Assembly: GCF_017654505.1 (NCBI RefSeq) | Contig: NC_054549.1 | Span: 24,988,647-25,052,646 of the forward strand | Length of the DNA stretch: 64,000 nt | From: Polyodon spathula | Lineage: Eukaryota; Chordata; Actinopteri; Acipenseriformes; Polyodontidae | Reading direction: 5' to 3' | Shown here: in pieces, positions 34,866 through 47,936 of the stretch | Position numbering within the stretch: the stretch's first letter is position 1 | Layout: every line of letters begins with the position of its first letter | Program-made: the position numbers and the translations under genes | Notes under the pieces: model-generated | The model's database searches: none | What the model saw: the letters and a program-made list of their open reading frames with translations, nothing else | What the model was told of the DNA's origin: nothing

Positions 34866-37090
34866 GTATGTTATTCTTAATTAATGAAAATAAACATCTC
34901 AAAATCTCATTTAAACTGTATGTAAGTATAAATATGTAAAAATATGATTGACTATATTATGAATGCAAAAGTAAAAAAAAAAAAAGTGATATATGTTAAA
35001 ACAAAGTGACTTTTTTTAAGTTTCATCTTAATCCCCACATATGCACAGCATACTGATTTTTTAAACATATCCAATTGAAATTCAAATATTGTATGTACAG
35101 AGTAAAGGGAGTTATTTATACACATTTTAACCTTGTATTAATTTCAACAATATGCTTTTATACTTGTGTTTTGCACTTTAATTTGGGGCATGCAGATATT
35201 TCAAATATGATTAAAAGTAAAAAAGCAAAGAGCCAGGATACTGTATTTGTTTTTCACAATGTATTCTAAAGCCTTGGTTATTACTCCTGAATGTGAAGCA
35301 GATTGGATATTCAGAAAGTTGACTCTTGTACCAGCTTTGTTCCAACTGTGTTAAGAATTCTTAGAAATACCAAAAGAGATTTACAGGTCATCACAGCCAT
35401 CAAAAGTACCACCATGGGATTGTGTTACATACTAGGTAAGTGTGCCTGCCAAGCCAACAAGCGTGTTTGCATTATTAAATGTAAAAAATACACAACCTGT
35501 AAGAATGTGCTTCAGGGTCGTCGATGATTAACACAAAGAACTTGTACGGTTCTCTCCTACCCACACATTCAGGTTCTGCGCTGATGGAAGAACATCATAT
35601 GTGTATCAGATTAGGAAGCTGATCCTCCTCTGTTCTATTGTCCAAGGTCTCTCCAGCCAATCTTATGCTGTTCCATATTTTGCCACCTCATCTATTCTCC
35701 CTGCCAACCTGGGACACTGCCTTTACACTTTTCAACCTCTCTCATGCTTTTGCACTTCAGTGACTACCAACTTCCTCCTTTCAGCTGGAGCTGTTTTGTG
35801 CCTCCCAGGGGAGCCCGACTGAGACCCTCCTTTCAGCTGGAGCTGCTTTGTGCCATCTCGGGAAGTTGAGACCAAGGTATCTTCTTTCCTGTTGTACTTA
35901 CTCTATGATATCACTGATACAAATGGCAGCTGTTGCAATTTCTCCCAGTTCTCACTACAGGTGCTACATCCCTTACACATTTGTCATGCAATTCCATCAG
36001 TGTCATTTCCAGCTGAACCTTAGCACACTTGAATTCCTCAGTTAGAGCTGAGTTGGCAGATGCGGTTTCCCTTTACCACATACCCTGTTAAGTCAGAAGC
36101 TTCTTCTTGGGTCAGTTTGTCTCTTTAAGATATCTCTCCACCTCTGACTTAGTTGTTGTAAGTATACCATTTGTTTCGCTGGTGAAAACATTCTTCGCCA
36201 ACTTGAATCAAGGGTACTAGAACTTGGGGTGCTGGGGGTGCAGCAGTTTTGTTCAATGGCTTTCATCACCCCTACATTAAAAATTGACTTGAATGGATCT
36301 TCATAAAATCTGGTTCTTTATAATCATTCATGTCCCAACAGTAATTAAGAATTTAACACAGTTCCTTTATTTGATTCCAATATTCAAGAGTTACACACAT
36401 GAAATTTAAACATTATTTTTAAGCAAAATAATGCAGCACTAGTTATTACAGAATTAAAGGTAGACCTCAATTACCAATCCCTCTGGGAGCGCGTCAACAC
36501 ACACATTCAAGGATACAGGGAGGACTTGGAGTGCGTCTCAAAAAGTGCTTGTGTGTCCTCCTAGTTTGTACAGACAGATAAACAAACTTATGTACTGTGA
36601 TAGTTGTTTGATACACAAACATCTCTTTTCCTATGAAGACAGCTTATGTTTGGCGAATTAAGTTTCCATGGATAATATTAACCCTTTCTTAGTTGATTTC
36701 TAAATCTACAAATCCAATCTTATAGTGTAGGTGGACTTATGTGCAGGATTTCCAGACAGTTTCTCAAAATACCAATCTTCTGGCCTTTGGTTTCAGAATA
36801 TTTCAATAAGAAAGTTGGAGACTGCAGATGCTATGGCAACAGTGGCTAATTAAACTTCCAGACACAGTATCACCATTTCAATAAACGAATAAATACCCAC
36901 AGGAAAAACAGTTTGCTGTCCTAATGAAGGACCCAATTATTAAGAAATAAAATTACACTACAGCATGCACATTGTTTTTATCATTTGAAACAGTTGGTAA
37001 AATTGCCTTGATTCAAACAACCCCTTAATATTTTATGTCAATTGGACTTCAGTATAGTACAGCAAAAAAACTACAGCAAAAAAAACCTCT
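34866..37090. other. Mostly unannotated; small duplications
   Basis: No gene recognised. A 52-bp unit is duplicated at 35775-35873 (CTCCTTTCAGCTGGAGCTG twice), and 36208-36290 carries an inverted copy of the 1.5-kb dispersed repeat. The remaining sequence has no element I know. Confidence 0.45.
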
Positions 37091-37093
37091 AAA

Positions 37094-37290
37094 CAGGATT
37101 GTATGAACTTGTATTAATTATAACAGGATTGTATGAACTTGTATTCATTATAAGAGGTTTGCATGAACTTATATCATTAGAACTTGATTGTATGAACTTG
37201 AATTCATGATAACAGGTTTGTATGAACTTGTTTTCATTAGAAGAGGATTGTATGAACTTGTATTCATAGAACATGTTTTTGTGTTGTCAA
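37094..37290. repeat. Tandem repeat, about 34-bp unit
   Basis: Five to six imperfect units containing GGATTGTATGAACTTGTATT. The units differ by several substitutions, so this is an old array. Confidence 0.9.
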
Positions 37291-37299
37291 CTTGTATTC

Positions 37300-37703
37300 A
37301 TTAGTACCCCACAAAGACTATGCCTTTGAATTTTTTTTATACCCCTCCCCTGATCTGTGCCTTTCCACAACTTTATCCCGGAGTTGTTTTGAAAGCTCCT
37401 TGGTCTTCATGGTAGTACCTTTGTTTTGAATGCACTACCCAACTGTGAGGACCTTACAGAGGCAGGTGTACTTAATTTGAAATCCTGTGAACCACTTTTA
37501 TTGCACACAGATGGACTCCATTTAACTTATTGTGTGAATTCAGAAGGTAATTGGTTGAACCTGAGCTTATTTAGGAGTGTCATAGGAAAGGGGGTGAATA
37601 CTTATCTAATGAAGACTTTTCAGGTTTATATTTTTAATTGATTTGTAGAGTTTCTTTGACATTATAAACTATGAGACTGTCATTCAATGAAGCCCCTCTA
37701 TTA

Positions 37704-37704
<1 letters not shown>
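37300..37704 (+). mobile_element. DNA-transposon-like end, class uncertain
   Basis: Contains CTTTATCCCGGAGTTGTTTT, CTCCTTGGTCTTCATGGT and AAAGGGGGTGAATACTTAT, words I associate with common fish DNA transposon ends. It stops where a (TA)n tract begins. No transposase frame recognised. Confidence 0.5.

Positions 37705-37779
<75 letters not shown>
37705..37779. repeat. (TA)n microsatellite
   Basis: About 37 uninterrupted TA units. Confidence 0.97.
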
Positions 37780-37782
<3 letters not shown>

Positions 37783-39685
37783 GTTTGGTGCTTGAGAGAG
37801 GAAAGCCAAAGACTTTAATGTGTTAAATCCAGTCAGACTTAAGAGAGACATTAGTAACCAGCCAGGTTTATTATTTTGGAGACATGGGTCACGGCTGAAA
37901 GTGACTAAATAAATACAATACCTGTAAATAATAAACCGTTGAATTCGAGAACTGCAGTCTCTGTCTCTGTCTGTCTTCATTTCACAAAACGTCACTACAT
38001 AGATTTTTTCCATATATTTTATCATTTCCAAAGACTGCATTTTATATGAATAATAGATTTAAAAAATATACAGTATCCACCACTTACACTGTCCAGGGTT
38101 ATTGAGAGCAGCTGTTTATAAAGGGTAAATAGCATTTGCCATTTGCCATTCCCATTGATTTCAATAACAAAGGCATTGTTTATACCGTGTTAAGTATGAC
38201 GTATTTTTCAGGCAAACTATGCTAGATCTTGCCAAGTACCATTCACATAGATTTAAATATAAAATGCACTGCGCAGTAATCGCTCCTACTAATAATCCAC
38301 AAATTGCGTCCCTCCTCCACCTAAGAAACCCTGCCTGTGGGAACTGAGATCATAACAAATGCATGTCTTAAAAAAAAATTTGAACCGCATACATGTGTGT
38401 TATGTTTACTGTACTGGTGATCGAGGGACATTTTGAATGTCAGGTTATTGTGTGGGAGTTTATACCGTCCATCATCTACTGTGGGCCAATCATGTTAACA
38501 CAAACGCTCAAGTTCTAGGTAATGGCGACTGTATTAAAATAGATTTATTTTTAGTGTGGGATATTTTGATGAAAAAAAAAGTGGGTTTGTTTACAAATTC
38601 AACTTGCACAGAAGCTGTATTAATGGTTGAAAGGTTTTAAAATAATGCGCTTGATTTATAGCAATGATATGAAGAATATTTAATAACATACACAAATTAA
38701 TTAATAGGAAGGCTTGCATAATAAATCTACTCTTTTTCCTTTGTTCAAAAATCTCCATGGGTCGAGACACACAGCTGTCAGTCGATTTGTAAAAGTATTT
38801 TCCTGTAAACAAGTATAAAAGCTGAACAGAAGCTGATGCTCCTGAAAAGACAATCAAGTCATGTTTATCATATCAATGCAACACGGATCCTTCAAGCTAA
38901 ACAAGTATAGATTTCTTCACTGCTTCAATAACCTCTGTAATATCTCATTTCATAAACATAACAAAAGATATTCTTAATTTCCATGTGCCAGTTTGTGAGC
39001 AGCATTCAATCAGGGCTATGGATTTGTTTAGATGTCAAACAAGTCTTGTGAGAGATAAACAGAAGCCTTGCTCGCTCTGTTTCTTTTTCCTTAAACTGAA
39101 TAGCAATCAAGAAGACGGTTTTGGATTTGATCCCAAGTTATTGTGTACAACAGCAGATTGGTTTCCAACATGGATAAACCATAGGAGACTGAAAATGTTA
39201 ACTGTTTACTGCGTTGACTACTACAAAATCTACATATTGTCAGGCTGGGGTTTACTATTAACACAAATCTACAATTTGCTATTGTGATAGCTACAAATTG
39301 TTTAGCAACATAAATCTAAACTAAAACCAGTATTATCCTTTCTGTGTAATTGGTACATTAATATGAGTTCATATGTAACTAGATCAGCTGGGGTGTCTTT
39401 ACAGCCAGAGCCAGTGCCATCTAGTGCACAGCTGTATAATGGCAGTGTGACGGAAAAAAAGAAATTAGATTGGTCTGGCTCTTCCTTCTATAAAGACACA
39501 TTGACTGAGCTAGCCTGGATTAGTTACTGTTGTAGTTACAATTGAGCTGGACTTTTCACTGAACATGCCCCACCATTTAAAATATCCTAGTCCAATGTGA
39601 AATAGATAATATTTAAGGGAAAGGGACCATGTAAACCCGGTGTTATGATATAAAGTGTGATAGTAGCCTATTGAAATAAGGATTC
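37780..39685. other. Unannotated AT-rich stretch
   Basis: No gene or clear element recognised. Confidence 0.3.
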
Positions 39686-39689
39686 TTTA

Positions 39690-40440
39690 TTTTTATTTTA
39701 TTTAACCTTTATTTAGCCAGGTGAGTCAGCTGAGCACAAATTCTCATTTACAATAATGACCTAGCCAAGAGGTTCGCACTACAGCTGTAAAATTAAAAAA
39801 AAAATACAATAAAAAATACAACACAATATAATACAAACATAAAAATTCACTTTTTTTTTTTCTTTTTTTTTCAATGGCAGTTAAAACGTGTTAAAGTCAC
39901 ACAATTTCCAGCACAAATATCAGTCAGCAAAGACTTTAACCTACAGCTAAAGGCTTCCACTGAAAGAAAGCTATGCCACTTTAACCTAAGTTGCAACGCA
40001 TTCCAGTTGCTGGCTGCAGCAAACTGAAATGAGTTGTGACCAACAGCTGTAGCAACCCTACACGGCACCAATTTAATCAATTTGTTGAAATGTATATTAT
40101 AAAATGAGAAAAATATCTGTAGTAATTTCTGAAGTAAATGGGAGTTTTAACAAGCAAAGTTCTGTAAATTAACAAATACCAGTGAGTCAGACATCTCGTT
40201 TATAAAGAAGACCAGTTAACCAGGGAGTAAAGATCACAGTGGTGAGTGTGATAAGGAGCACCAGTCACAAATCTTATAGCGGAATGATATAGAACAGCAA
40301 GCCTCCCAAGAGCCTTTTTAGAAGCAAATAAGCAAATATCATTGAATCACACATAGTCAAAACAAGTAGTCAGGCATAGGCAGGACAAATCAAAGTCATG
40401 AATATGGTTTATAGATAATCATTTCAATATGTTGCAGAGC
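39690..40440 (-). repeat. LINE 3' end, reverse orientation
   Basis: Begins TTTATTTAACCTTTATTTAG, a 3'-terminal motif shared by several fish LINE families, then continues on the minus strand with a 69-codon frame (about 39871-40080) reading NWNALQLRLKWHSFLSVEAF. The whole piece looks like a LINE C-terminus and 3' untranslated region. Poly(T) runs interrupt it. Confidence 0.55.
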
Positions 40441-40868
40441 AATAATGAGCAATTATATGCATAACACATACATAGTTAAACCATCCATAACTTTAAAACA
40501 AAAAACTTTTTCACTGTCTTCAATTGGTCTTATCATGTATTCTGTGCTTTCACATTGTCTCTGTTAAGTCTTTGATTATGTTTGAAAATGGTACTTGAAT
40601 AACTAATTCATTATTTTAAATATTCATTGCAGATAGAAAAGCAAGTGGGGTGTTAGAGGTATGCCAGGTATCTGTTCTTTCTTAAAGTGAAAGGATCTTG
40701 TGATCCAGTAGATATTTCAACAATAACGAGAACACTCTTCAGTGTTAAATATTGAAGACACTGAAAAAGACTTTCAGAAAAAGAGTCTCTCATCGAGAGT
40801 GTCTTTTATGTTTGTCTTCTCATTCTCCTTGTTCGAACAGCAGCTAAGAGATGCCACCTGATACACTG

Positions 40869-40870
<2 letters not shown>

Positions 40871-40953
<83 letters not shown>
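40871..40953. repeat. (TA)n-(GATA)n microsatellite
   Basis: About 24 TA units followed by about nine GATA units. Confidence 0.97.
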
Positions 40954-41868
40954 GTAAAAGGGCTTCATTCAACTTGCTCTGGAAATGCTTTATCACAAAC
41001 TACTGAGGACACCAACATCTGGTGGTATATGTCTGTCAATCTTATATTGCATGTGTTCACTGTGGATAATGGTGATTTTACTGCTAGCTGTAATGTTTTA
41101 TTTATTGACATTATTGTTTTGTCTTATGAGATCGTTCTGACTCTTGCTGGAAGCTTCCAGCCACCTTGAATGCATATCCAGTCCAAGAATAGGTGTAATA
41201 GCAGTTTGTTTAATGGCTGTGTGTTACTACTGAAGAGGAAAGTATATAGATCAAATTCCAGGACATTTTGATGCAACAGACAGTGGCAGAAATGCATTTA
41301 TCATTTTTTAACAAAGTAAAGAAAGGCCAGTGTTAAAGAAAAACATTATAAAATTCCTATGTACACATTTTTGCTGGTAATACAAAACACTGAACATAAA
41401 TTGTGAAAACATGATTATTGTTTTCATAAAATAATAGAAGAGCTACATTTAATGACCTTTTTTAAATACAGTGTAGATAGAAATAGTAAAATATATATTG
41501 AACATACACTGACCACATGGATGGGATGCATTTATACAGTATATACTGTACTTTATATGAAGAATAAATTAGGTGGCAGACAAGATAGTTACAAGCTTCA
41601 AGTTTATTGTGTGATATTGTATGTGTGTTATATGCCAATGTTTAATAAGTTCAATAAAGGTTATAAAAGTTTAAATGTTGAAAAGGTAAAAAAATAAGGA
41701 AAAAAAGGGGGTTTTGCATTGATTTTCATGTTGTTTCAGAATGTTTATCATTAATTGCATTTATAGTGAACCACTATAGTTTAATAATGTGTGTGAATAT
41801 CACTGTCAAATTTAAGTCAGGTATAAAAATATTAAGATAATTACCAATACTAAAATCAATTATTATCT
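40954..41868. other. Unannotated AT-rich stretch
   Basis: No gene or clear element recognised. Confidence 0.3.
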
Positions 41869-42440
41869 TTAACCCTTTGAGGCCCTATGTCAGACCAGGT
41901 CCGACATTACAATTTTCCCTTTCCAGCCTGATGTCGGACCCTGTCCAACATCATCGAAAAGACGTAAACCACAGGTCTCTATTCATTTTTTCGAGAAAAC
42001 CTTTCAATGGTCGAGTGAGACCAATAGGAGCCAAATGAAGCCGAAAAAAAGGGAGCGTATCAGCCCCATGCACAACAAAGATAACACAGACATAAACAAA
42101 GAAGGTAGCTGCTTCTGCATCCAACTCTCAAAGAACATCATCAACATTTGCAGAGCTTTTTGAGATGTTATATTAATAAAATAATGACTTGGATCGCATT
42201 ATTCAGGATTGATCAGGAGAGGATTTATCATTATGCATGCCTATAATTAGGTATGTGAAAAATACAGCGAACAAGGGGTAGGGCTTGGCTGGGGATACAG
42301 TACTGAGTGTCCTTTAGTGATTCTATTTTACTCTGAAAAAAATATTTTAAACAGCACCTGTAAAATAAACAGCGCATGTGAAAATAAATTGGACCTCACG
42401 CGCCTGACAAGCGCTGAATAAATGGACCGCTAGGGGTTAA
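41869..42440 (+). mobile_element. piggyBac-like MITE, copy A
   Basis: TTAA at each end (41869-41872, 42437-42440). The left end reads TTAACCCTTTGAGGCCC and the right end ends GGGGTTAA. Subterminal GGACC/GGTCC words recur (TCAGACCAGGTCCGACAT, ATGTCGGACCCTGTCC), as expected of transposase-binding sites. Copies B (61387-62016) and C (62560-63135) match along their length, and a half copy D lies at about 48482-48770. The 572-bp length has no coding frame, so it would depend on a transposase in trans. TTAA duplication fits piggyBac; Kolobok is the alternative. Confidence 0.85.
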
Positions 42441-42780
42441 AAATAGCATTTATCATAATAAATGTATTCTTCTTGTTTAGACTCAATGTGGCATCAAAGT
42501 TTCAGCTGGTACAGCAGAATTTAACCATTAATATGTCCCCTGCAACTTTCTGTTAGTCGTGGAATTAAGAAATAGATGAGATGTGGTATTTTTAACAACC
42601 AGTACGGGAAGATTGTTGTAGGGGGACAAGTTAATGGCTGCACTCTGGTCTACCAGCTAAACTTAAAGTGAACATAGTCCCTTTGAAGCCATAGGAGTGA
42701 TTTAAAATTCTGAGTTTTAAACAGTCACCAGGTTTAGGAAAAAATTATATACAATGTGAATCTAAACAAGAAAAGTTTCC
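42441..42780. other. Unannotated stretch right of MITE A
   Basis: No gene or clear element recognised. Confidence 0.3.
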
Positions 42781-42781
42781 A

Positions 42782-43349
42782 TTAACCCTTTGTGGACTGT
42801 GAAACTTCAACCCTTTTCAGGTCCACCTGACGTGACTTGACTATAGGGCTTGTATCAGTGCAAATATTCATCTATAGTGTGCAGTATTAAACCTTTCTAA
42901 AATGCTAGAAAGAAAACAACATTCTTACTCTATGATAATGTATACCCTACAATTACCTACTTTTAATGTAAAAACAAATTAAAAAAATTCACTGAAAATT
43001 CTATTTCCCTTTAGAAATGTCCTCATAAGTGCACAGTGATCTATTACCTAAAAACTGTAAAACTACCAGTGGTAGCCACAACCCTTGGGAACTATGATCA
43101 GTCTTTTTTTTTTCTAAATACCATGCACAGTTTTGATTTTACGCAAAATTGTTTGATAGGTGCGAAGGCTCTGATTTTTTTACTAGAATCAGTGTGAAGT
43201 TTGTCGTCTGAGAAGTCTTCTTCTCCTTCTGTCATCCCATCTTCTGTAAAAAATAAAAAAATTGTCTTTCGAGTTGGTAAGCATTCTTGGTCATGTAATG
43301 TGTGCCATGGTATAGAGTAATCAAAACTACAGCTACTGAAATGCTGCAC
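42782..43349 (-). pseudogene. Possible piggyBac-type fragment
   Basis: TTAACCCTTTGTGGACTG at 42782 looks like another TTAA-type terminus but differs from the MITE family after ten bases. An 83-codon minus-strand frame (43098-43349) contains an acidic run (EDGMTEGEEDFSDDKL), which would suit an N-terminal acidic segment of such a transposase. I see no catalytic domain and no second terminus. Chance is a fair alternative. Confidence 0.3.
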
Positions 43350-46300
43350 CGCATAAAATAAAATATCTATTGGCTTGGAGCTTCAGTGAAATGCGTTTTG
43401 ATTGAAGTTCCTCCTATAGATATTTCACTACAGTAAATATTTTGTTAATTTATTTTTGGGTCTATAATCATTGTGTGTGATTTGGTATGATTTCAGGTAA
43501 GCTTTGTACTTTTGTACGCCGAATCTCCTGTCAAATAATAATAATAAAACATAAAAAGTATACAAAGTTGCTCTTTAATTTCAATGTACCTATACATACC
43601 AAAGCACCAATAGCTATTTTTTGATATACACTCATCAATGATAGCAATACTCAAGAACTTGGGGCATAGTTTCACATTGTTTACTCTCATGTAATTATCA
43701 TTGTCATATTTATAAAAATAAAAAAATGTAAAATGAACAGTTATTATTTCTCTTTTCAAAACACAGTAGTAAAGCAAATGAAAACCTTTGGCGATATAAG
43801 ACTATACACAAAAAGAAAATAAATGGTGTACTGAAGGCCCTTAAACAGAAGCCGTACAAAGCAATTGTCTATCCAAGAGAGACAATGCATCTACAAGGCC
43901 GTGTGCGTGTTAGCTTTGCCTTTGTAAATCCAAGTTGACACATGACCGCATTCTTCAATAACTTGGAGATGATTCTTGAAATATTCTCAGATATAATCAG
44001 TTTGCAGCCAATGGAAACTCTGTTTACAGCGAGGATGATGTTTGTGACACACTTTCCAGATTTGACAGAATTTATAAGAATTGGTTAACTTATTAGCAAG
44101 ATTCCAAATGCTTCCAAAACCCCAATTTTATCACAGCCAAGTTTTCTGTGAAAGACTTCAGCAGATTAGAAAATCCTCCCAGGAACCAGTGTAGTATACA
44201 GTATAAGAAATGTGTAGCTGTATTCATATGGTATGCTTATTTGTAATAAGTTATAACCTTGATGGAATTCAGAAGTTGTGGCAGTTGGCTCCCTATCAAC
44301 CCTAACCAGACCCTTTTAAACCCCAGGCTATGTTTTGTTCTACGTTTTGTTCTATGCGGTTTGTTCCTCCAACCTCACAGACTCAAGACCCCATCTCATG
44401 AAGGCGACTCTGTCAAATGATACATACTAAATCCCCTCTCACTCACCAGATATTGGCTTACCTAGTGATTCCTGAGTGTGACCTTAGGAGAAATATTTGA
44501 ATGTGCCTGTGGCTAAATACAATAAAATAAGGACCTGCTGTTTTAAGAGAAAGTTTGTTGCTTACTCTCAGATTTCAAATGTTTTACCTAAGAGAATGTT
44601 TATAAACACAAAATTCCTGAAAGCAGTCTGAAAAATGTAGTTAATATGATCCAGTGCCACTCTTATGGAAAAAAATGAGTATACATTTTTGTTTTTAAAG
44701 ATAATGTTATAGGTTTATACAGTGCAATGGGACACATGAGTTGTAGTGAGGACTTGTTTGGTATTTAAATTTAGTTTTACATGGGCCAACCTTGTTTATA
44801 GGAGTAGACTGTGCTGTGCATAAAAAGGGAGAGGAAACTGCAGTAGGAATGGTTCTTCAGTTGAAAACTTAAAAGCCTAGAATATACAATTATCCAAGTG
44901 ACATGCCAATAGTTTATTGTCAAGTTAAATAAGAAAAAGAAAGACAGCTCGTTATTTTTAGCCTAGTTCAAGTTCTGCTTTGGCCTCTTCACTCCCTTAC
45001 GTGTATTAAAAGTAATGATGCCTTATTCTGAACAGATACTGTACCTAATGTGTCATCTTAGAACCATTGTTATGGCAACTGGAACTTTAGTACTGTTAAG
45101 GTCAAAGTAAATATCACCACCTGCTTATAATAGAAGAAAGATACCTGTTTATTGAGGTGTTAAATCCAGAATAACAGTGGGCATCTGGTGGATGTGGATA
45201 ATAAAAGCAGTATTTTGTATTGTGTGGGTAGTTCATTTAGCTCAGTATTGAATGTTTTAAAATCAATTATACAGCCTGAAGGATTTGGATGATTATAGCT
45301 TGGTTTTACCTAAACACAAGTCTCTCATGACTTGCACTTTAATTATTCCCCACTGGATGGAAAGTATTTATTTGTTATACGTTATTTGATTTTGAAACAC
45401 ATTCCAATGTGTTTATTTTATTAGGAATGTACTTGGAATGGTTAGGTTTAATATGCAGTATAAACATGCAGGTAATGATGTTCACAGGGACAGTTTTTGT
45501 AAACAGCACACCATTAATTCAAATGATCCAAGCAGTGCCTCTGTGGTGCTACTGTGGTGCCATGTACCAAGAATGGTTAACCATGGTGACTAAGGGCCAT
45601 GGCAGGGTTTACTATGCTAACATGTTTATAACGTAAATTTGGTTACAGATGACAGCTAAATAAAATAAAAAGCATGTTTGTATTCAGACTCGTTTTGCAT
45701 TTTACAGTTCGGTGCCCCCTGCTGTTTGGTCTGTGTCAGAACCTGTACTGTACTGGATGGGGTGACAGGGGTGGCTCTGTTCACAACTTTGTCTCATTTA
45801 ATTTTAATCAGATAGTCAAATACTTTTCTGAGTTGTTTCTCTTTTTTGGATGTGTGTGGAATGCAACTGTAAGTGTATCAGAAAAACCAACATTATTGGT
45901 AATCATTGCTTTTCATTCTACATTCCACACTTGTATATCCAAAGCTACTTATAGAAACTAGGGGGTGAACAATGCATTACAACCATGTATACTTATTTAT
46001 ATACATACTAACAACAGAAACAGAAAAAAAAATACTTTTTTGCATTTATGATTAGGACCTGTAGTTTTTTATGCACTGCTTGCCTGTAGTTCAGTCCTGC
46101 AGCCACACGATACCAGTTGCGGCTCAACATATCTAAAGACTCAAACAAACAATGATCCCATGATCATATCCACTGTCGCTTTACTGCAAATGACTGATGA
46201 GCAGTGTTTTAAACATAACGCTTTAGGTGGCCACTGGCATTTAGAAGCTAGCAGCCTGCATTACGCATCAGTGGCATAATGGCCATAACTAACCCAACTA

Positions 46301-47205
46301 ATTTTGAAATAGCCATTTCTACTGAATTTCCATGGTGTTGCAATTTAATACTTTTTTTATATTTTAGAAAAAAAATGTAAAATGTGTTTGAAGGTAAAAA
46401 AAAAAATTAAAAAGACATTACAGTATTACAATATTAAAGTGATTTTCAAACACTCTAAGATACATGTGTACATGATCAATTACAAATATTTTAAAAAATA
46501 CCATAGCCACAGTTGGCCTACTACTCAGATGTTAGTGTTTTCTGTGATCTCATGGGATATTGTGTTAAAAATAAAACAAATAAAACCTCAGCAGACAAAG
46601 TCATGTGCCATGTCATACAGTTTATAGAATGAATCCAATTGAAACACAATGACACACTGTGTCATCTTAGCCCATTGTGTTAGGTTACTATATATACTGC
46701 TTCAATACTAGATAACAGAAGTGTTGCTATGTGACCTAATTGTCCATACTTGTGCTGTTGTTGCTGTAGGACATGAATTGCACAATTTTCAAAAAGACAC
46801 TTTGTAAAATCTGTAAAACCCTAATGTATGTAAATGACTTTGGAAGACAGGTTTCCAATTATAGCCAAACCTTCTGAGGAAAATTAAACAGAACCTCAAA
46901 GGGTTTAATAATTCTGTACAACAATTCAGAGTGTGCATGGGGAATCTAATAGGGTTTCCATAGAACTGAAATCCTACAATAATTGCGACTCAAGCTTAGG
47001 AAAATAAAATGTATTGGCATCAATTAAATATAAATTGGACAGTAATATCAATGAAGGGGATGCAGAACGGTGTAGAGGTTTTATATAATAATCTCCTGAA
47101 TTACCTATTTGCTTAGGAGACATATATGCCAGTCAGGATCTGACTCATGAGCAAGTGAAGCCCAAGTATTCACAGCAACAGACAGTGGAGTGTACAACAA
47201 ACAAG
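43350..47205. other. Unannotated AT-rich stretch
   Basis: Nearly 4 kb with no recognised gene, LTR or transposon. Open frames are short and without domains. This is the longest apparently repeat-poor part of the window, so it is where conserved non-coding sequence would be worth looking for. Confidence 0.35.
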
Positions 47206-47209
47206 TATG

Positions 47210-47702
47210 TGTGACGGGGTATACGCAACCCCTGTGTGTATAGGTGTTATTTTGTATTTATGTTGTGTTATTATTTAAATGTATGGTTCAGTGTTTTAAA
47301 AACAGTGTTTTGTTGTTGTTTTTTGCAGCATGGATGGGGTTAAAATCCCCCATCCATGCTAAACCCGTGTGGAATTTGACTCTCTCCAGATTAGCAATAA
47401 ATCAATCAATCTGGAGATGGTCACAAGTATAAAAACCTGCAGCTTTGGCTGAGTAGGGTTGGTGTTCAGTCATGAGAGAAAGAAAGTAAGAATAAAAACA
47501 ATTGCTACTTGTGCTGGCTATAAACCGGCACTTTACTTGTTTTGTATCTGTTTGTTAGGCCACCATGCTGTTTTCTTTTGCAAAGTGTTTTGTTTGTTTA
47601 CATCAATTATTTACAATAAACAGTGCATCAGCGCTTCATCACTCACCATACCGTGTCCTGCATTTCCTGGTGTGATGTCATACACAAGCCATTCCTGTTA
47701 CA
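47210..47702 (+). mobile_element. LTR 7 with adjoining primer-binding site
   Basis: Starts TGTGACGGGG and ends CCTGTTACA. A TATA box (TATAAAAACC) lies at about 47428-47437 and AATAAA near 47616. Upstream of the TATA box are CTCCAGATT (47384-47392)/AATCTGGAG (47408-47416). A second perfect palindrome, GCATGGATGGGG/CCCCATCCATGC, lies at 47328-47359. TGGTGTCAGA at 47705 is complementary to the 3' end of tRNA-Leu (family knowledge) and fits a primer-binding site two bases past the LTR. The internal region is lost within about 40 bp. Confidence 0.8.
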
Positions 47703-47704
47703 TA

Positions 47705-47722
47705 TGGTGTCAGACGAGGAAG
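47705..47722 (+). other. Retroelement primer-binding site (tRNA-Leu type)
   Basis: TGGTGTCAGA follows the LTR 7 end after the dinucleotide TA, the same spacing as at 50220. Complementarity to tRNA-Leu 3' end covers about ten bases. Confidence 0.6.
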
Positions 47723-47755
47723 AGACAGGCAACAATACTGGGGTAAGGAAGCACT

Positions 47756-47800
47756 GATGCACATGTTTAATAATAAAATAAAAGATTTAAACAAACAAAC
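47756..47800 (-). repeat. Small inverted LTR-derived scrap
   Basis: TTTAATAATAAAATAAAAGA followed by TTTAAACAAACAAACAAAAC resembles 34359-34400 in LTR 6, suggesting a reverse-oriented piece next to LTR 7. Confidence 0.4.
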
Positions 47801-47936
47801 AAAACACGTCTCTGATTTAGATCGGGACTTTGACAAGGCCATTCCAGAACCTTGATTTTATTCTTCTTTAACTATTCTGAAGTAGATTTTGATGTGTGCT
47901 TTGGATCGTTGTTGTGTTGGAACATCTAGTTGTGCT
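47801..47936 (-). pseudogene. Tc1 transposase fragment
   Basis: Words in order (GACTTTGACAAGGCCATTCC, ACCTTGATTTTATTCTTC, TGTGTGCTTTGGATCGTTG) are the antisense of a central Tc1 transposase region. Too short and damaged for domains to be read in one frame. Confidence 0.6.

Noticed and set aside
37094..37290. Spaced repeats that might suggest a CRISPR-like array
   Set aside because: The units are directly adjacent and diverged without unique spacers, and the sequence is vertebrate-like.
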